Below are positions 52,946-62,223 of a stretch of DNA of 64,000 bases, one piece after another. The DNA is from Halovivax asiaticus JCM 14624. GTDB lineage: Archaea; Halobacteriota; Halobacteria; Halobacteriales; Natrialbaceae. The notes beneath the pieces were generated by a model. That model did no database searches and had not been told where the DNA came from. It saw nothing but the letters and a program-made list of their open reading frames with translations. How positions within the stretch are numbered: the stretch's first letter is position 1; the number at the start of each line of letters is the position of its first letter. Made by a program: the position numbers and the translations under genes. Location of the stretch: positions 294,903-358,902 of the forward strand of contig NZ_AOIQ01000014.1 of NCBI RefSeq assembly GCF_000337515.1. Direction: 5' to 3'.

Positions 52946-53935
52946 ATGACCGAGGCCGACGCCGAGACGGAGTCGTCGCCGGATCCGACCGGCATCTGGA
53001 TCGAGAAGTACCGGCCGGAGTCGCTGGACGACGTCAAGGGTCACGAGAATATCGTGCCGCGCCTGCGCAAGTACGTCGAGCAGGACGATCTGCCCCACCT
53101 CATGTTCGCGGGGCCGGCCGGCGTGGGGAAGACGGCCTCGGCGGGGGCCATCGCCCGTGAACTCTACGGCGAGGACTGGCGCGAACACTTTCTCGAGCTC
53201 AACGCCTCCGACGAGCGGGGGATCGACGTGGTTCGCGATCGGATCAAGAACTTCGCGCGGTCGTCGTTCGGCGGCGTCGAGTACCGCATCATCTTCTTAG
53301 ACGAGGCCGACGCGCTGACCTCCGACGCTCAGTCCGCGTTGCGCCGAACGATGGAGCAGTTCTCGCACAACACCCGTTTTATCCTCTCGTGTAACTACTC
53401 CAGCCAGATCATCGACCCCATCCAGTCGCGGTGTGCCGTCTTCCGCTTCACGGAACTCTCCGACGAGGCCATCGAGGCCCAGACCCGCGAGATCGCCGAG
53501 ACGGAGGGCATCTCGCTGACCGACGACGGCGTCGACGCGCTCGTCTACGCCGCCGCGGGCGACATGCGAAAGGCCATCAACGGGCTCCAGGCGGCCGCCG
53601 TCATGGGCGAGGAAGTCGACGAGGAGGCCGTCTTCGCGATCACGTCGACGGCGCGGCCGGAGGAGGTCGAGCGGATGGTCGACCAGGCCATCGGCGGCGA
53701 CTTCACCGCCGCGCGGGCGACGCTCGAGGACCTGCTGACCGATCGCGGGCTCGCCGGCGGCGACGTCATCGACCAACTGCACCGCTCGGCCTGGGAGTTC
53801 GACCTCGGCGAACACGAGACCGTCCGGCTGCTGGAACGGCTGGGCGAGGTGGACTACCGGATCACCGAGGGCGCGAACGAGCGCTTGCAGCTAGAGGCGA
53901 TGCTGGCGCATCTGGCACTCGAAGACGGGACGTAA
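52946..53935 (+). CDS. rfcS: Replication factor C small subunit
   Basis: The protein has 329 residues and no intein. [20 protein letters not shown], Walker [13 protein letters not shown], Walker [21 protein letters not shown] and the SRC motif [11 protein letters not shown] are all present. It is one of the clamp-loader ATPases that load PCNA on DNA. A GTTTTATC box about 33 bp upstream gives a leaderless mRNA. Confidence 0.97.
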   Translation: MTEADAETESSPDPTGIWIEKYRPESLDDVKGHENIVPRLRKYVEQDDLPHLMFAGPAGVGKTASAGAIARELYGEDWREHFLELNASDERGIDVVRDRIKNFARSSFGGVEYRIIFLDEADALTSDAQSALRRTMEQFSHNTRFILSCNYSSQIIDPIQSRCAVFRFTELSDEAIEAQTREIAETEGISLTDDGVDALVYAAAGDMRKAINGLQAAAVMGEEVDEEAVFAITSTARPEEVERMVDQAIGGDFTAARATLEDLLTDRGLAGGDVIDQLHRSAWEFDLGEHETVRLLERLGEVDYRITEGANERLQLEAMLAHLALEDGT

Positions 53936-53985
53936 CCCGAACGGAACGCTTCTGAAGAACGGCCAACGAGGTGCCTCGGCCGGGT

Positions 53986-54177
53986 ATGAGTTCGACGCAC
54001 TTCGAACTCTCCGACCGGTTTTTCGGTTCGGCCACCTCAGAGAACCGTATGGGCGACCCGTTCGAACGGCGGCGAACGACGGTACGGACTGTCTCGAGTA
54101 CAGCTCGGTTTCGAGCGGCGGGCTCGGTGGTGAGACCGAACCGCACGCAGTCGTTCACGGGGGTGATCAGCGGATGA
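53986..54177 (+). CDS. Short ORF coupled to a DUF6159-like gene
   Basis: The frame has 63 codons from ATG 53986 (MSSTHFELSDRFFGSATSEN). The stop overlaps the next start as ATGA. Composition is Ser/Thr/Arg-rich and unrecognised, and no clear TATA box is seen. It is listed because it repeats the arrangement at 9002-9148 and 10406-10525; a chance frame is quite possible. Confidence 0.28.
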   Translation: MSSTHFELSDRFFGSATSENRMGDPFERRRTTVRTVSSTARFRAAGSVVRPNRTQSFTGVISG

Positions 54178-55016
54178 GTCTCCGTGACCGGCTCGGAACC
54201 GGGTTTCGACTCGCGGGTGGCAGCCTCGCAGTGCTTCGCGCGAACCCGGGGTTATCCGTCTATCCGCTCCTGGGCGGCCTCGCAACCGTCGCGTACATCG
54301 TCACCGTCTTCGGCGGATTCGTCGCGCTGGGTGGCTCGGAGTCGCTCGCCCTCGTGCTCGCGTTGCTGGTGGGTGCGTACGCGGGGTCGATTTTCCTCGT
54401 CTCGTTCAGCATCGCGGCGCTCGTCTGGGCGAGCCGGGAAACGTTCGCCGGCCGGACGCCGTCGGTCCGCGACGCGTTTCGCGCCGCCGCCGGTCACACC
54501 CCGGCGCTTCTGGTCTGGGCGATCCTGAGCGCGTTCGTCGGCCTCGCGCTGCAGCTCCTCGAGGAATCGAGCGATATCGTCGGCACCATCCTCTCGGCGC
54601 TGCTCAACACCGGGTGGCTCGCGCTGACGTACTTCGTCATTCCGGTCGTCGTCCTCGAAGATGTCGGACCGACCGCGATGGTCCAGGAGAGCGGGCGGCT
54701 CATCCGCGACACCTGGGGCGAGACGCTCGGGTCGGAGTTCGGCGTCGGGTTCGTCACCGCCCTCTTGCTCGTTCCGGGCCTGGTGGTCGGCGTTGCGTTG
54801 TACGTCGTCGTCCCCGGTGATTCGGCCCTCCTCGTCGCCCTCCTCGGTGGTGGGTTGCTCGCCAGTCTCGGTCTGCTCGCCGGCTACACGCTCGGTGCGA
54901 TCGCGAAAACGGCGCTGTACGTCTTCGCGCGATCTGGAACCGTGCCCGGCGAGTTCGACGAATCGGTGTTCGCCGCGGCCGCGGCGCCGTCCGGTCCCGA
55001 GGTCGATCGGCGCTGA
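54174..55016 (+). CDS. DUF6159-like polytopic membrane protein
   Basis: The protein has 280 residues with six or so helices. MSLRDRLGTGFRLAGGSLAV, then LRANPGLSVYPLLGGLATVA, and later YFVIPVVVLEDVGPTAMVQE with SGRLIRDTWGETLGSEFGVG, fit DUF6159. Function unknown. Its stop lies 3 nt from the convergent regulator's stop. Confidence 0.82.
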   Translation: MSLRDRLGTGFRLAGGSLAVLRANPGLSVYPLLGGLATVAYIVTVFGGFVALGGSESLALVLALLVGAYAGSIFLVSFSIAALVWASRETFAGRTPSVRDAFRAAAGHTPALLVWAILSAFVGLALQLLEESSDIVGTILSALLNTGWLALTYFVIPVVVLEDVGPTAMVQESGRLIRDTWGETLGSEFGVGFVTALLLVPGLVVGVALYVVVPGDSALLVALLGGGLLASLGLLAGYTLGAIAKTALYVFARSGTVPGEFDESVFAAAAAPSGPEVDRR

Positions 55017-55019
55017 GCG

Positions 55020-55481
55020 CTACAGCCAGTCGAGGAGGGACTTGAGCGGCGATAGCGCGCCCCGGACTGCGAGGACGACAGCCCCAATTCCGAGCGCCGA
55101 CGCGTACTCCGTGAACACCGACTCCAGTGCTTGTTGGTCGTCAGAGGTACCGAAAAACAGCAGCTTCGGTTCCGTTGCCGGGCCATAGACGGCCATCTCG
55201 CGGCCCTTCTCGGAGTATACCGTCTCGTGGTGCTCGATCAGGTTCGCATCGCGCAGTTTCTCGATGTGGTAGCCGACCGTCTGGACCGAGATGTCGAGTT
55301 CGGTCGCGAGTTCCGCCGCGGCCATCGGCTCCCGGTGTACCGCACGAAACGCCGCCTGTGCGGTCTCGGACTGGAGCGCTCCGAGAATTTCGCCGGCGTG
55401 ATCGTCGTCGAGGCAGACGACTCGGGGTGTCTCGCTGCGATCGACCGCCGCGTCAGACTCTCTCGAGAAAAGTCGTCCCAT
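55020..55481 (-). CDS. ArsR-like winged-helix regulator with C-terminal hydrophobic segment
   Basis: The protein has 153 residues. AAFRAVHREPMAAAELATEL, DISVQTVGYHIEKLRDANLI and EHHETVYSEKGREMAVYGPA form a winged helix of the ArsR/HTH_20 kind. Near the end ALGIGAVVLAVRGALSPLKS may be a membrane-associated helix. It is probably a repressor or sensor with unknown targets. Confidence 0.85.
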   Translation of the reverse strand: MGRLFSRESDAAVDRSETPRVVCLDDDHAGEILGALQSETAQAAFRAVHREPMAAAELATELDISVQTVGYHIEKLRDANLIEHHETVYSEKGREMAVYGPATEPKLLFFGTSDDQQALESVFTEYASALGIGAVVLAVRGALSPLKSLLDWL

Positions 55482-55738
55482 CGGTACGTTCGCGTTTTCG
55501 GCTGCCCTCCTAACGTCACCGATAACGTAGAAGCAGTTCGAAGGTATCGCCGGGTTCCGATCGCGATAGCGGCGGCGACGTCACCGAGCAACGGCACTGT
55601 CCGTTCGGGACCTCGCCTTCGGTGCCCATGCGGCTCCGACTGCTGGCGCGGCTAGACGGAGTGGAGCGGGTACCGCACGACGAGCCCCGTTGATGGCGGC
55701 GCTCGCGTTCGAGGGAGGCGTCGGATCTCGGCGGCCGG

Positions 55739-57904
55739 TTACTCCGCTTCGCCTTCTTCGACCCGAATGTCGAATCGCGCGCCGCCCGCCGCTCCCTCTT
55801 CGGCCGTGACCGACCAGCCGTGGCCCGCGGCGATCTCGGTGACGATCGAGAGCCCGAGGCCAGTGCCGTCGTGGCTCGTCGTGTAGCCGAACTCGAAGAG
55901 CCGGTCGAAGTCGACCTCGTCGCCGAAACCGCAGCCGTCGTCGGCCACTGCGAAGCCGTCGGGCGTGTCAGCGACGGTGATCGTGAGCGCCTGTTCGTCG
56001 CCGTCGGGTGCGCCGTGTTCGACGCAGTTGCGAAAGAGGTTCTCGAGGAGCTGTCGGAAGCGACTCCGGTCGGCCTCGACGGTGGCCGTCGTGGGCAGGT
56101 CGAGCGTCGCCGCGCCGGTATCGACGTTCGCCCAGGCGTCGCTGGCGACGGCGGAGAGGTCGACGGGCGCCGTCTCCGTGACCTCGCCACCCTCGCGGGC
56201 GAGCGTGAGGACGTCGTCGACGATGTCGAACGACCGGTCGATGCCACGTTCGGCTTCGTCGAGCATCGAGAGGTCGCCCGTCTGTCGTGCCTGTTCGATG
56301 TAGCCCGCGGCGACGGACAGCGGATTGCGCAGGTCGTGACTGAGAACGCTCGCGAAGCGGTCGAGGCGTTCGTTCTGCTCGCGGAGTTCGCGCTCGCGGC
56401 GTTTCTGGACGGTGATGTCGGTGTAGATGGCGAAGCCCTCGGGGCTGTGTTCGCCGAGCTGGAGGGGGACGACGTCGATTCTGACGTCTCTGAGGCCCTC
56501 GGCCGTCTCCCGTTTGGTCACGTGCTGGACGGTCTCGCCGGCCAGCAGGGCCTCGTTGAGCGCGTTGCCCTCGTCCTCGAAGCCGGGCGGGACGATGTAG
56601 TCGTCGACGCTCTCGCCCATGACGGTCGCGCGCTCGTAGCCGAAGACCGCCTCGAAGGCGTCGTTGACGTCGCGGACGACCGGTTCGTCGTCGACGAACT
56701 CGAATCGGATGGCGGGATCGGGAACGTTGGCGAACAGCGCGGAGAGGCGGTCGTGTTCCTCGACGACGTCCTGTTCGGCGCGCAGGCGGGCGAGCGATTC
56801 GGCGACGTGCGCAGCGAGCAGTTCGACGAGTTCGCGATCGCTCTCGTCGTACGCGTCCCGCGTCGTGGAGATGGCCTGGAAGACCCCGAACTCGCCGACC
56901 GGGACGCTGATGCACGAGCGGAAGTCGCCGACCTCGGTGTGGGTGCGGTCGTCGGCGGCCGCGTCTTCGATCGTGGTGGACTCGCCGGTCTCGTAGGTCT
57001 CGCCCATGAGGCCATACTCGAGCGGGAGCGGCCCGATCTCTTCGCGGATGGGCCAGGAGGGGCGGCCTTTCGGGACGAATTCGCCGTCCTCGACGATCCC
57101 GAGGTAGCAGACGTCGATGTCGAGGATGCGTTCGGCGGTGTCGACCGCGCGCTCGAAGAGCGTCTCCTCGGAGTCGGCGCTGGTGATGCCGAGCGTGCCC
57201 TCGTGGAGGCGAGTGACGATCTCGCGACGTTCGCGCAGGCGGGCTTCGACGCGGATGCGTCGCAGGGTTTCGGCGACGTGGGAGGCGAGGATCTCGGCGA
57301 GTTCGACGTCGCGGTCGTCGAATCCGGCGTACTCGGTCGAGATGGCCTGGAAGACGCCGTCCGAGTCGCCGATGGGGACGCTGATGGCCGATTTGAAGCG
57401 GTCGCTGGCGGGCTGGGCGACGGGATGGTGTTCGGCGTCGTCGATGTGGAAACTCTCGCCGGTCCGGAAGGTCTCGCCCGCGAGCCCCTTCGTTGGCCGA
57501 AACTCCATCTCGTAGTCGAGCGGGAAGGCGGAGGTCCCCGCGCGCTGGACGAGCCAGTCCCCGTCGTCGCGTTCCTCGTGGATGAGGACCGCGGTGGTGT
57601 CGAAGTCGAGGACGCCCTTGGCGGTGTCGACGGCGAGGTCGAACAGCTCGGCTTCCTCGCGACAGGCGACGATCTCCGTCGCCATCTCGTGTAATCGGGC
57701 GATCTTCGAGCGGTCGTCCTCTGTGGGAAGTTCCGTGGACGACTCCGATTCCGCGGCTGTGGCCGCCGCGTCGCTGGCGCTCCCGTCGGTCGCCTCGTGT
57801 TCGGGCGGCGAGAGCGGTTCGCCGCCGTCGGTGGTCGCCTCGTCGGTCCGCTCGCCAGGCTCGGGGCAGGTGGCGTCGTCGCCGGGTCCGATGTTCCCTG
57901 TCAT
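55739..57904 (-). CDS. GAF-GAF-PAS sensor histidine kinase
   Basis: The protein has 721 residues, soluble. After an acidic N-terminus come GAF1 (about 65-200, LHEMATEIVACREEAELFDL onward), GAF2 (about 215-350), PAS (about 375-490), a dimerisation/phosphoacceptor helix with the His in FASVLSHDLRNPLSVAAGY, and an ATPase with N box ENLFRNCVEHG and G boxes DDGCGFGDEVD and GTGLGLSIV. Two small-molecule GAF sensors and a PAS domain feed a cytoplasmic kinase. No response regulator is adjacent, as is common for haloarchaeal orphan kinases. Confidence 0.93.
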   Translation of the reverse strand: MTGNIGPGDDATCPEPGERTDEATTDGGEPLSPPEHEATDGSASDAAATAAESESSTELPTEDDRSKIARLHEMATEIVACREEAELFDLAVDTAKGVLDFDTTAVLIHEERDDGDWLVQRAGTSAFPLDYEMEFRPTKGLAGETFRTGESFHIDDAEHHPVAQPASDRFKSAISVPIGDSDGVFQAISTEYAGFDDRDVELAEILASHVAETLRRIRVEARLRERREIVTRLHEGTLGITSADSEETLFERAVDTAERILDIDVCYLGIVEDGEFVPKGRPSWPIREEIGPLPLEYGLMGETYETGESTTIEDAAADDRTHTEVGDFRSCISVPVGEFGVFQAISTTRDAYDESDRELVELLAAHVAESLARLRAEQDVVEEHDRLSALFANVPDPAIRFEFVDDEPVVRDVNDAFEAVFGYERATVMGESVDDYIVPPGFEDEGNALNEALLAGETVQHVTKRETAEGLRDVRIDVVPLQLGEHSPEGFAIYTDITVQKRRERELREQNERLDRFASVLSHDLRNPLSVAAGYIEQARQTGDLSMLDEAERGIDRSFDIVDDVLTLAREGGEVTETAPVDLSAVASDAWANVDTGAATLDLPTTATVEADRSRFRQLLENLFRNCVEHGAPDGDEQALTITVADTPDGFAVADDGCGFGDEVDFDRLFEFGYTTSHDGTGLGLSIVTEIAAGHGWSVTAEEGAAGGARFDIRVEEGEAE

Positions 57905-58810
57905 AGGTTCTGCTCGCTGGTCGAGGCCGGGCTGGTGTCAGTGGGTACAGCGGACTTGCCCGTTATGAATCTGCCGAGAAACGTATCATTTCTTTCGGAA
58001 TCGGCCGTTACTACGTGGTTTGGATGTGGCAAAATTATCTGGTACTATCGACGAATATCCGGTTTGTACTGCCGGCAAATTCGGCGCCCGCTCGCTATTT
58101 TCGACCCGAGTCGTGTAAGTATATGGGAACTGTTGGGCTGTTGGCCGATCACGTTTCGTCCGACGATGGGGCCGGTAAATAATCGACATTCGTCTCGGGC
58201 GCGAAGTGGCCGTAGAGCCGCTCATCCGGCCGTAGCGGCAATTTGCAGGCGCTATAATCGCGACAGCATTGGATATGCGCTTGCCCCGTCGGTTCGGCTG
58301 CGGGGGAGTCGAGCGCCGCGAGAGTTAGCCCGGTGACTCATCACCGGTTGCGTCGGACCGCATAGGGGCGACTCAGGATACAGCGTCGGGACTGCGACTG
58401 CTCCCCCGTGGGGACGATCTGTGCTGGCACCGCGTCACCTGCGTCTCCTTCGTCCGTCCGGAGTCGGTCTCCGGCAGCCCACCGGTCGGTGGCTTCGTGG
58501 GTTCCGTTTGCCAGTGCCCGTCACGGGTACCGATTCGGTGGCCACCCGGGACGAGCTGGACTGGAGAACTTCCCTCGTGGGCTCTTCGGACCACGCTGCG
58601 AACAGCAGGTCGCGGAGCGATTCACGAACGGGAAGGCTCTCGGCCTGCCCGGCCCGGACGCTGATCCCTGGCATACAGACCGGAAGGGGACTGACAGTAC
58701 TGATGGCAACGCATCAGCTATGAATTACTATCTATGGGTTTCGATATATCGGCGACTGAATGCGGGCGTTACGTGAGTGCCGAGTGCCCAACGGCGCGAC
58801 GGCGGGCCGC
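57905..58810. other. Long intergenic region without a supported gene
   Basis: About 900 bp. One clean dyad, CCGGTGA, CTCA, TCACCGG, is at 58330-58347. Frames at 58408-58776 (+) and 58435-58674 (-) overlap and are unlike known proteins. Nothing resembling a tRNA was found. Confidence 0.45.
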
Positions 58811-59242
58811 TCACCCCGACTCGGCGGGCGTGACGAGGAGCGAGTACAGCAGGGCGCAGAGACCGAGAACCTCGCTCGCCCGATTCGCGAGCGGCTGGTA
58901 GACGGTGTAGACACGCGGGTCGAGGGCGACCAGCTGCCCGACCGTGTCCACGGCGAGCGAGAGCGCCGTCGGGACGACGGTGATGAGACAGAGACCGGTG
59001 GCGAGGTAGAGCATGCGAACGCTGTCGTTTCGCCGGTAGCCACGGAACGCGTGAAAGACGATGAACAGCGCCAGTCCGAGCGCGATCAGGGAGGCCGACA
59101 GCACGAGGAGGTAGTCGGACCGGGGCTGGATGGGAGCCGCGGCCGGCGGGGTGAGCAGTTCGCGGGTCAGACCGGTCGATTGGGGCGTCGGGAGCGGCGC
59201 CAGGTCCGTCGGGATCGCTGCCGCGGGTACTCGGGGACGCAT
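58811..59242 (-). CDS. DUF7521-like membrane protein
   Basis: The protein has 143 residues from ATG 59242, which overlaps the upstream stop (TGATG). Three helices are visible: LLVLSASLIALGLALFIVFH, MLYLATGLCLITVVPTALSL and ASEVLGLCALLYSLLV. FRGYRRNDSVRMLYLATGL is the DUF7521 pattern. These proteins are often paired with a winged-helix regulator, as here. Function unknown. Confidence 0.75.
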   Translation of the reverse strand: MRPRVPAAAIPTDLAPLPTPQSTGLTRELLTPPAAAPIQPRSDYLLVLSASLIALGLALFIVFHAFRGYRRNDSVRMLYLATGLCLITVVPTALSLAVDTVGQLVALDPRVYTVYQPLANRASEVLGLCALLYSLLVTPAESG

Positions 59243-59589
59243 CAGAGTCCCTCCCACATGTCGGTGAAGCGGTCGGCGAGGTCGCCGGTCGGTTGTGCAT
59301 CGATCGAGACGACGAACCCGTCTTCGGTGAGCGCGACCGTGAGCTCGTCCAGTCGGGCCTCGTACGTGCTGTAGTGGTTCCCGTCCGGTCGGGGGACGTG
59401 GTGCTCGGCGAGGAGCCCGCACTCGACGAGTCGCTCGGCGCGTCGGTAGACCGTCGAGACGGAGATATCACAGGCGTCGCCGAGGTCGCTCGCCGACTTG
59501 GCCTCGGTGCGCGTCTCCCGGAGGATCGCCCGGGCGTACTCGTCGTCTAAGAGGGCGAGCACCTCGTCCGCGTTCGGCTCGTCAGTCAC
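59242..59589 (-). CDS. Winged-helix DNA-binding protein
   Basis: The protein has 115 residues from GTG 59589 (VTDEPNADEVLALLDDEYAR). The frame is open to ATG 59742, but those extra residues are low-complexity, so the shorter start is preferred. AKSASDLGDACDISVSTVYR then RAERLVECGLLAEHHV is the helix-turn-helix and wing. It is coupled to the DUF7521-like gene, and together they may form a regulator and membrane sensor pair. Confidence 0.83.
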   Translation of the reverse strand: MTDEPNADEVLALLDDEYARAILRETRTEAKSASDLGDACDISVSTVYRRAERLVECGLLAEHHVPRPDGNHYSTYEARLDELTVALTEDGFVVSIDAQPTGDLADRFTDMWEGL

Positions 59590-59734
59590 GCCGAACCACG
59601 TCCGTCCCGTGTGGCGGGCTCGGGTGCCCGTCGTCAGCGGTGGTCGCGTTCGCGGGGTCGACCGCCCGACCGGTGCGGCGAGCGTCATCCTGTGGGCTCC
59701 GTGTCCAGTGCATCCCTTCGGGGCGGTTCGTGCG

Positions 59735-60130
59735 TCACTCATGTTGCCGGGCGCGCATAAACGCCGCGGCGAGCGCGTACTCGATCGTGACGGTCGCGAG
59801 GAAGGCGACGGCCCCCGCGTACCCGTCCGGGGCTGCGATCCGTGCGAGTTGCAAGAGCCCGACGAAGAGCCCCACCGTGACGAGTGCGGCCGAGACGGTC
59901 CACACTGCCGCGGCGGCCCCGCCGTAGGTGACCGGCCAGACCTGGTCGTAGACGTACGGGACGAACACCGCGACGGTGATCGCCAGGTACAGCCCGTTCG
60001 CCCGCAGCTGGGGGACCTGGGACGACGCGAGCAGGGCGGTGACCGCGAGCACGACCGAGACGACGCTCACGGTGAGGTCGGTCGTCAGTTCATCCGTGAG
60101 GCGCGAACGGAGTGATCGGGCGTTCGACAT
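59735..60130 (-). CDS. Four-helix membrane protein, unknown function
   Basis: The protein has 131 residues from ATG 60130 (MSNARSLRSRLTDELTTDLT). Four hydrophobic segments follow, ending with VAFLATVTIEYALAAAFMRA. No family is recognised. It lies upstream of the winged-helix/DUF7521 pair on the same strand. Confidence 0.68.
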   Translation of the reverse strand: MSNARSLRSRLTDELTTDLTVSVVSVVLAVTALLASSQVPQLRANGLYLAITVAVFVPYVYDQVWPVTYGGAAAAVWTVSAALVTVGLFVGLLQLARIAAPDGYAGAVAFLATVTIEYALAAAFMRARQHE

Positions 60131-60249
60131 ACCTGCGTGTTGCGGTGCCGGTGATAAGGCGATTACCCGCGTTCGCTGGGTCGGCGAACGCGGTCGGCGC
60201 GGGACGTCGCTTCGCTTCCGCGTCGCCGGTCGTCGCTCGTTCGTCGACA

Positions 60250-60903
60250 TCAGCGGTCCGTTCCCCGCGACGGGCGATCGGCGGTCGTGAGGTACCACGC
60301 GACGATCGTCGACTGGCCGCGTCGCAGGACGCGACTCGCCGTGGACTTGTCGACGTCCAGGGCCGCCGCCAGCTCCGCGAGGGTGCACTCGCGCGGGGTC
60401 TCGAAGTAGCCCTCGCGGAGGCCGGCGTTCAGGACTTCCCGCTGGCGATCGGTGAGCAACCCCGTTCCGTCGTCGCCGTGGACGAGCGACAGCAATTCGG
60501 CGCTGCGGTCGAGTTCGTCGAGCCCCGCGCCGAATCGGTCGAACGCCTCCCGCCCGCCGACGAAGTCGAACTCGTACCAGCCGTTCTCGACGAGCACCGG
60601 GTACTCGACGGGGACCGACGCCGCCGCGACGAACTCGTAGAGCCCGGTGTCGGTCGTCTCGTACGTGGCGAGGCCGCGCCCGTCCTCGACCGCCAGCTGC
60701 TCGTAGTCGACGATCGACGGGTGCGCTTCGATCGCGTCGCCGACGGCCCCCGGATCGTCGTGGGTAACCTCGCCGAGTTCGACGGCTGTCGCGTCGGCGC
60801 GCACGCCGGCGAGGAGGCGGAACGTGGCGTCCGGGACGCCCTCGGAGATCTCGAGGATCCACGTCTCCGGCGGCAGTTCGATGCGAAACCGCGCGGCGAT
60901 CAT
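60250..60903 (-). CDS. HTH_10 (Bat-type) transcriptional regulator
   Basis: The protein has 217 residues from ATG 60903 (MIAARFRIELPPETWILEIS). A ligand-binding-like N-terminal region is followed by LLTDRQREVLNAGLREGYFE, then PRECTLAELAAALDVDKSTA, the HTH_10 domain. Divergent from the DUF4188 gene 84 bp away, it may control it. Confidence 0.88.
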   Translation of the reverse strand: MIAARFRIELPPETWILEISEGVPDATFRLLAGVRADATAVELGEVTHDDPGAVGDAIEAHPSIVDYEQLAVEDGRGLATYETTDTGLYEFVAAASVPVEYPVLVENGWYEFDFVGGREAFDRFGAGLDELDRSAELLSLVHGDDGTGLLTDRQREVLNAGLREGYFETPRECTLAELAAALDVDKSTASRVLRRGQSTIVAWYLTTADRPSRGTDR

Positions 60904-60986
60904 GCGCGCCCTCCCTCGGGTGCGCGATGCGCTGGCCCCAACATGTTGCACTAACCGGTACCTTGCTTCGGTCCCCAGTAAAACCC

Positions 60987-61637
60987 ATGTTCGGATCCAT
61001 CGCCGCCGGGGTTCGCCGCGCGTTCCCCGGCGTCGGCTCGACGGCGGACGGACGCGACGAGTCTTCGGATGGCGGCGGAATCGGGGAGGCGGCGGGAAGT
61101 GAGCGGGACGAGATGCCGGGGCGCGGGTACGCGAGGGACGGCGCGCCGGTTCACGCCGACGGGGCGGACGAGGGCGTGGTCTTCATCGTCGGCATGCGGA
61201 TCAATTCGTTCTGGAAGCTCCACCGCTGGGTGCCCGTCCTGCTGGCGGCGCCGCGGCTCGTCAGGGAGCTGGAAGCGGAGCCGGAGTCGGCGCTCCTGGG
61301 GAGCTGGACGTTCCTCTCGCCGCCGCGGACGATCGGGTTCGTCCAGTACTGGGAGTCCGCCGAGGCGCTCCAGTCCTACGCCCGCGACCCGGATCGCGGG
61401 CACGTCGACGCCTGGCGGACGTACGCCGAGCGGGGCGGCGACGGGGCCGTCGGCGTCTGGCACGAGACGTACCCCTTCGAGGAGTACGAGACGCTCTACA
61501 GCGACGTGCCGCCGCGCGGCCTGGGCGCGGTGGCGGGGACGGACCTGGTGCCCGCGACTGGCGCGTCCGAGACGGGTGCCGATCGGCTCGACGCGAGTGG
61601 GGAGGCGGGTGAACGCGGGGCGGTCGACAGCGGGTGA
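60987..61637 (+). CDS. DUF4188 protein (possible heme-dependent or monooxygenase-like fold)
   Basis: The protein has 216 residues from ATG 60987. After a Gly/Asp/Glu-rich N-terminus, VFIVGMRINSFWKLHRWVPV, FVQYWESAEALQSYARDPDR, GVWHETYPFEEYETLYSDVP match DUF4188, a ferredoxin-like fold related to phenylacetaldoxime-dehydratase-type proteins. The substrate is unknown. Divergent from the HTH_10 regulator. Confidence 0.82.
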   Translation: MFGSIAAGVRRAFPGVGSTADGRDESSDGGGIGEAAGSERDEMPGRGYARDGAPVHADGADEGVVFIVGMRINSFWKLHRWVPVLLAAPRLVRELEAEPESALLGSWTFLSPPRTIGFVQYWESAEALQSYARDPDRGHVDAWRTYAERGGDGAVGVWHETYPFEEYETLYSDVPPRGLGAVAGTDLVPATGASETGADRLDASGEAGERGAVDSG

Positions 61638-61697
61638 TTCTTCCCGCGAGCCGTCGCGACACCGATCCTTCATGAGGGCCCCGCCGTTAGTTCTGCC

Positions 61698-61886
61698 ATG
61701 AACCCGGCCGGTGTGTTCGTCATCCTGTTCGGCGTTGCGATCGTCTTGGTCCCGGGAAAACTGCTCACGCTGTCGTTCTTCGGGACGATCGACGGCGAGT
61801 CGCTCTCGACGGGCGGGAAACTGTTCTACCGGGTGATCGGCGTCTTCTTCGCTCTCGGCGGCGTCGCCGTGACGTTCGGGTACTGA
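61698..61886 (+). CDS. Small two-helix membrane protein
   Basis: The protein has 62 residues: MNPAGVFVILFGVAIVLVPG forms the first helix and GKLFYRVIGVFFALGGVAVT the second. It is unrecognised, but its hydrophobicity and codon use fit a real gene. Confidence 0.65.
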   Translation: MNPAGVFVILFGVAIVLVPGKLLTLSFFGTIDGESLSTGGKLFYRVIGVFFALGGVAVTFGY

Positions 61887-61937
61887 CCGGTGTCGGTACG
61901 GAATCGGTTTCGCCGGCCGACGTTCCACGCACCCATA

Positions 61938-61948
61938 ACTATATATTA
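61938..61948 (+). promoter_or_regulatory. Strong TATA-like box before a structured leader
   Basis: ACTATATATTATT spans 61938-61950. An archaeal start 25-30 nt downstream would fall at about 61968-61974, directly at the first base of the long stem at 61971. Confidence 0.65.
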
Positions 61949-61970
61949 TTCCACACCTAACGCGAGAACG

Positions 61971-62067
61971 GAAGCCACGTCCTCCATGGCACGCGCGGGG
62001 ACATGCGCCGTGTAAATGTCCCGGGTGGGATCAGCACCCGAGACGTGGCTTCTCCCTCATACGAGGG
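61971..62067 (+). ncRNA. Candidate structured RNA or cis-regulatory leader
   Basis: GAAGCCACGTC (61971-61981) pairs perfectly with GACGTGGCTTC (62042-62052). Inside, GGGACAT (61998-62004) pairs with ATGTCCC (62016-62022), and directly after it GGGTG (62023-62027) pairs with CACCC (62035-62039). So an 11-bp helix closes two adjacent hairpins. Next, CCCTC (62054-62058) pairs with GAGGG (62063-62067), which is Shine-Dalgarno-like and 14 nt before ATG 62082. The layout resembles an aptamer plus a ribosome-site-masking hairpin. It is not a tRNA: no T-loop or acceptor pattern. No known riboswitch family was recognised. Confidence 0.5.
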
Positions 62068-62081
62068 CACCGATAGAAGCC

Positions 62082-62222
62082 ATGCTTAGAGATTCACCAT
62101 CGAGACAAAAAGCTCTCGCACACCTGTGGTATCGTCAGCCGAAGCACTACCCCGAATTCGTCTGGGATTCGAAACTCGTCGAGGATCTGGTTCTCAGGTT
62201 CGGCACTCTGAAGGTGAACTGA
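62082..62222 (+). CDS. Small hypothetical protein after the structured leader
   Basis: The protein has 46 residues from ATG 62082 (MLRDSPSRQKALAHLWYRQP). An ATG at 62016 is in frame but lies inside the predicted RNA stem, so the later start is preferred. The sequence is rich in aromatic and basic residues and ends VEDLVLRFGTLKVN. No family is recognised. It is followed after 1 nt by the zinc-ribbon gene, so the two are coupled. Confidence 0.5.
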   Translation: MLRDSPSRQKALAHLWYRQPKHYPEFVWDSKLVEDLVLRFGTLKVN

Positions 62223-62223
62223 G

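Noticed and set aside
55820-57694. 624-codon open frame on the plus strand
   Set aside because: It is the exact antisense of the GAF/PAS histidine kinase, which has all its motifs. Long antisense frames are usual in GC-rich haloarchaeal genes.
58373-58776. Small genes in the region after the histidine kinase
   Set aside because: Several frames overlap on both strands without promoter support or recognisable sequence.
61971-62052. tRNA or tRNA-like gene
   Set aside because: Length and a 5-bp/7-nt hairpin suggested one, but the loop lacks the TTCGA-type sequence, the closing helix is 11 bp and there is no anticodon arm.
62016-62081. N-terminal extension of the small protein at 62082
   Set aside because: The in-frame ATG 62016 lies in the 3' arm of a predicted hairpin, and the extension has no protein-like features.
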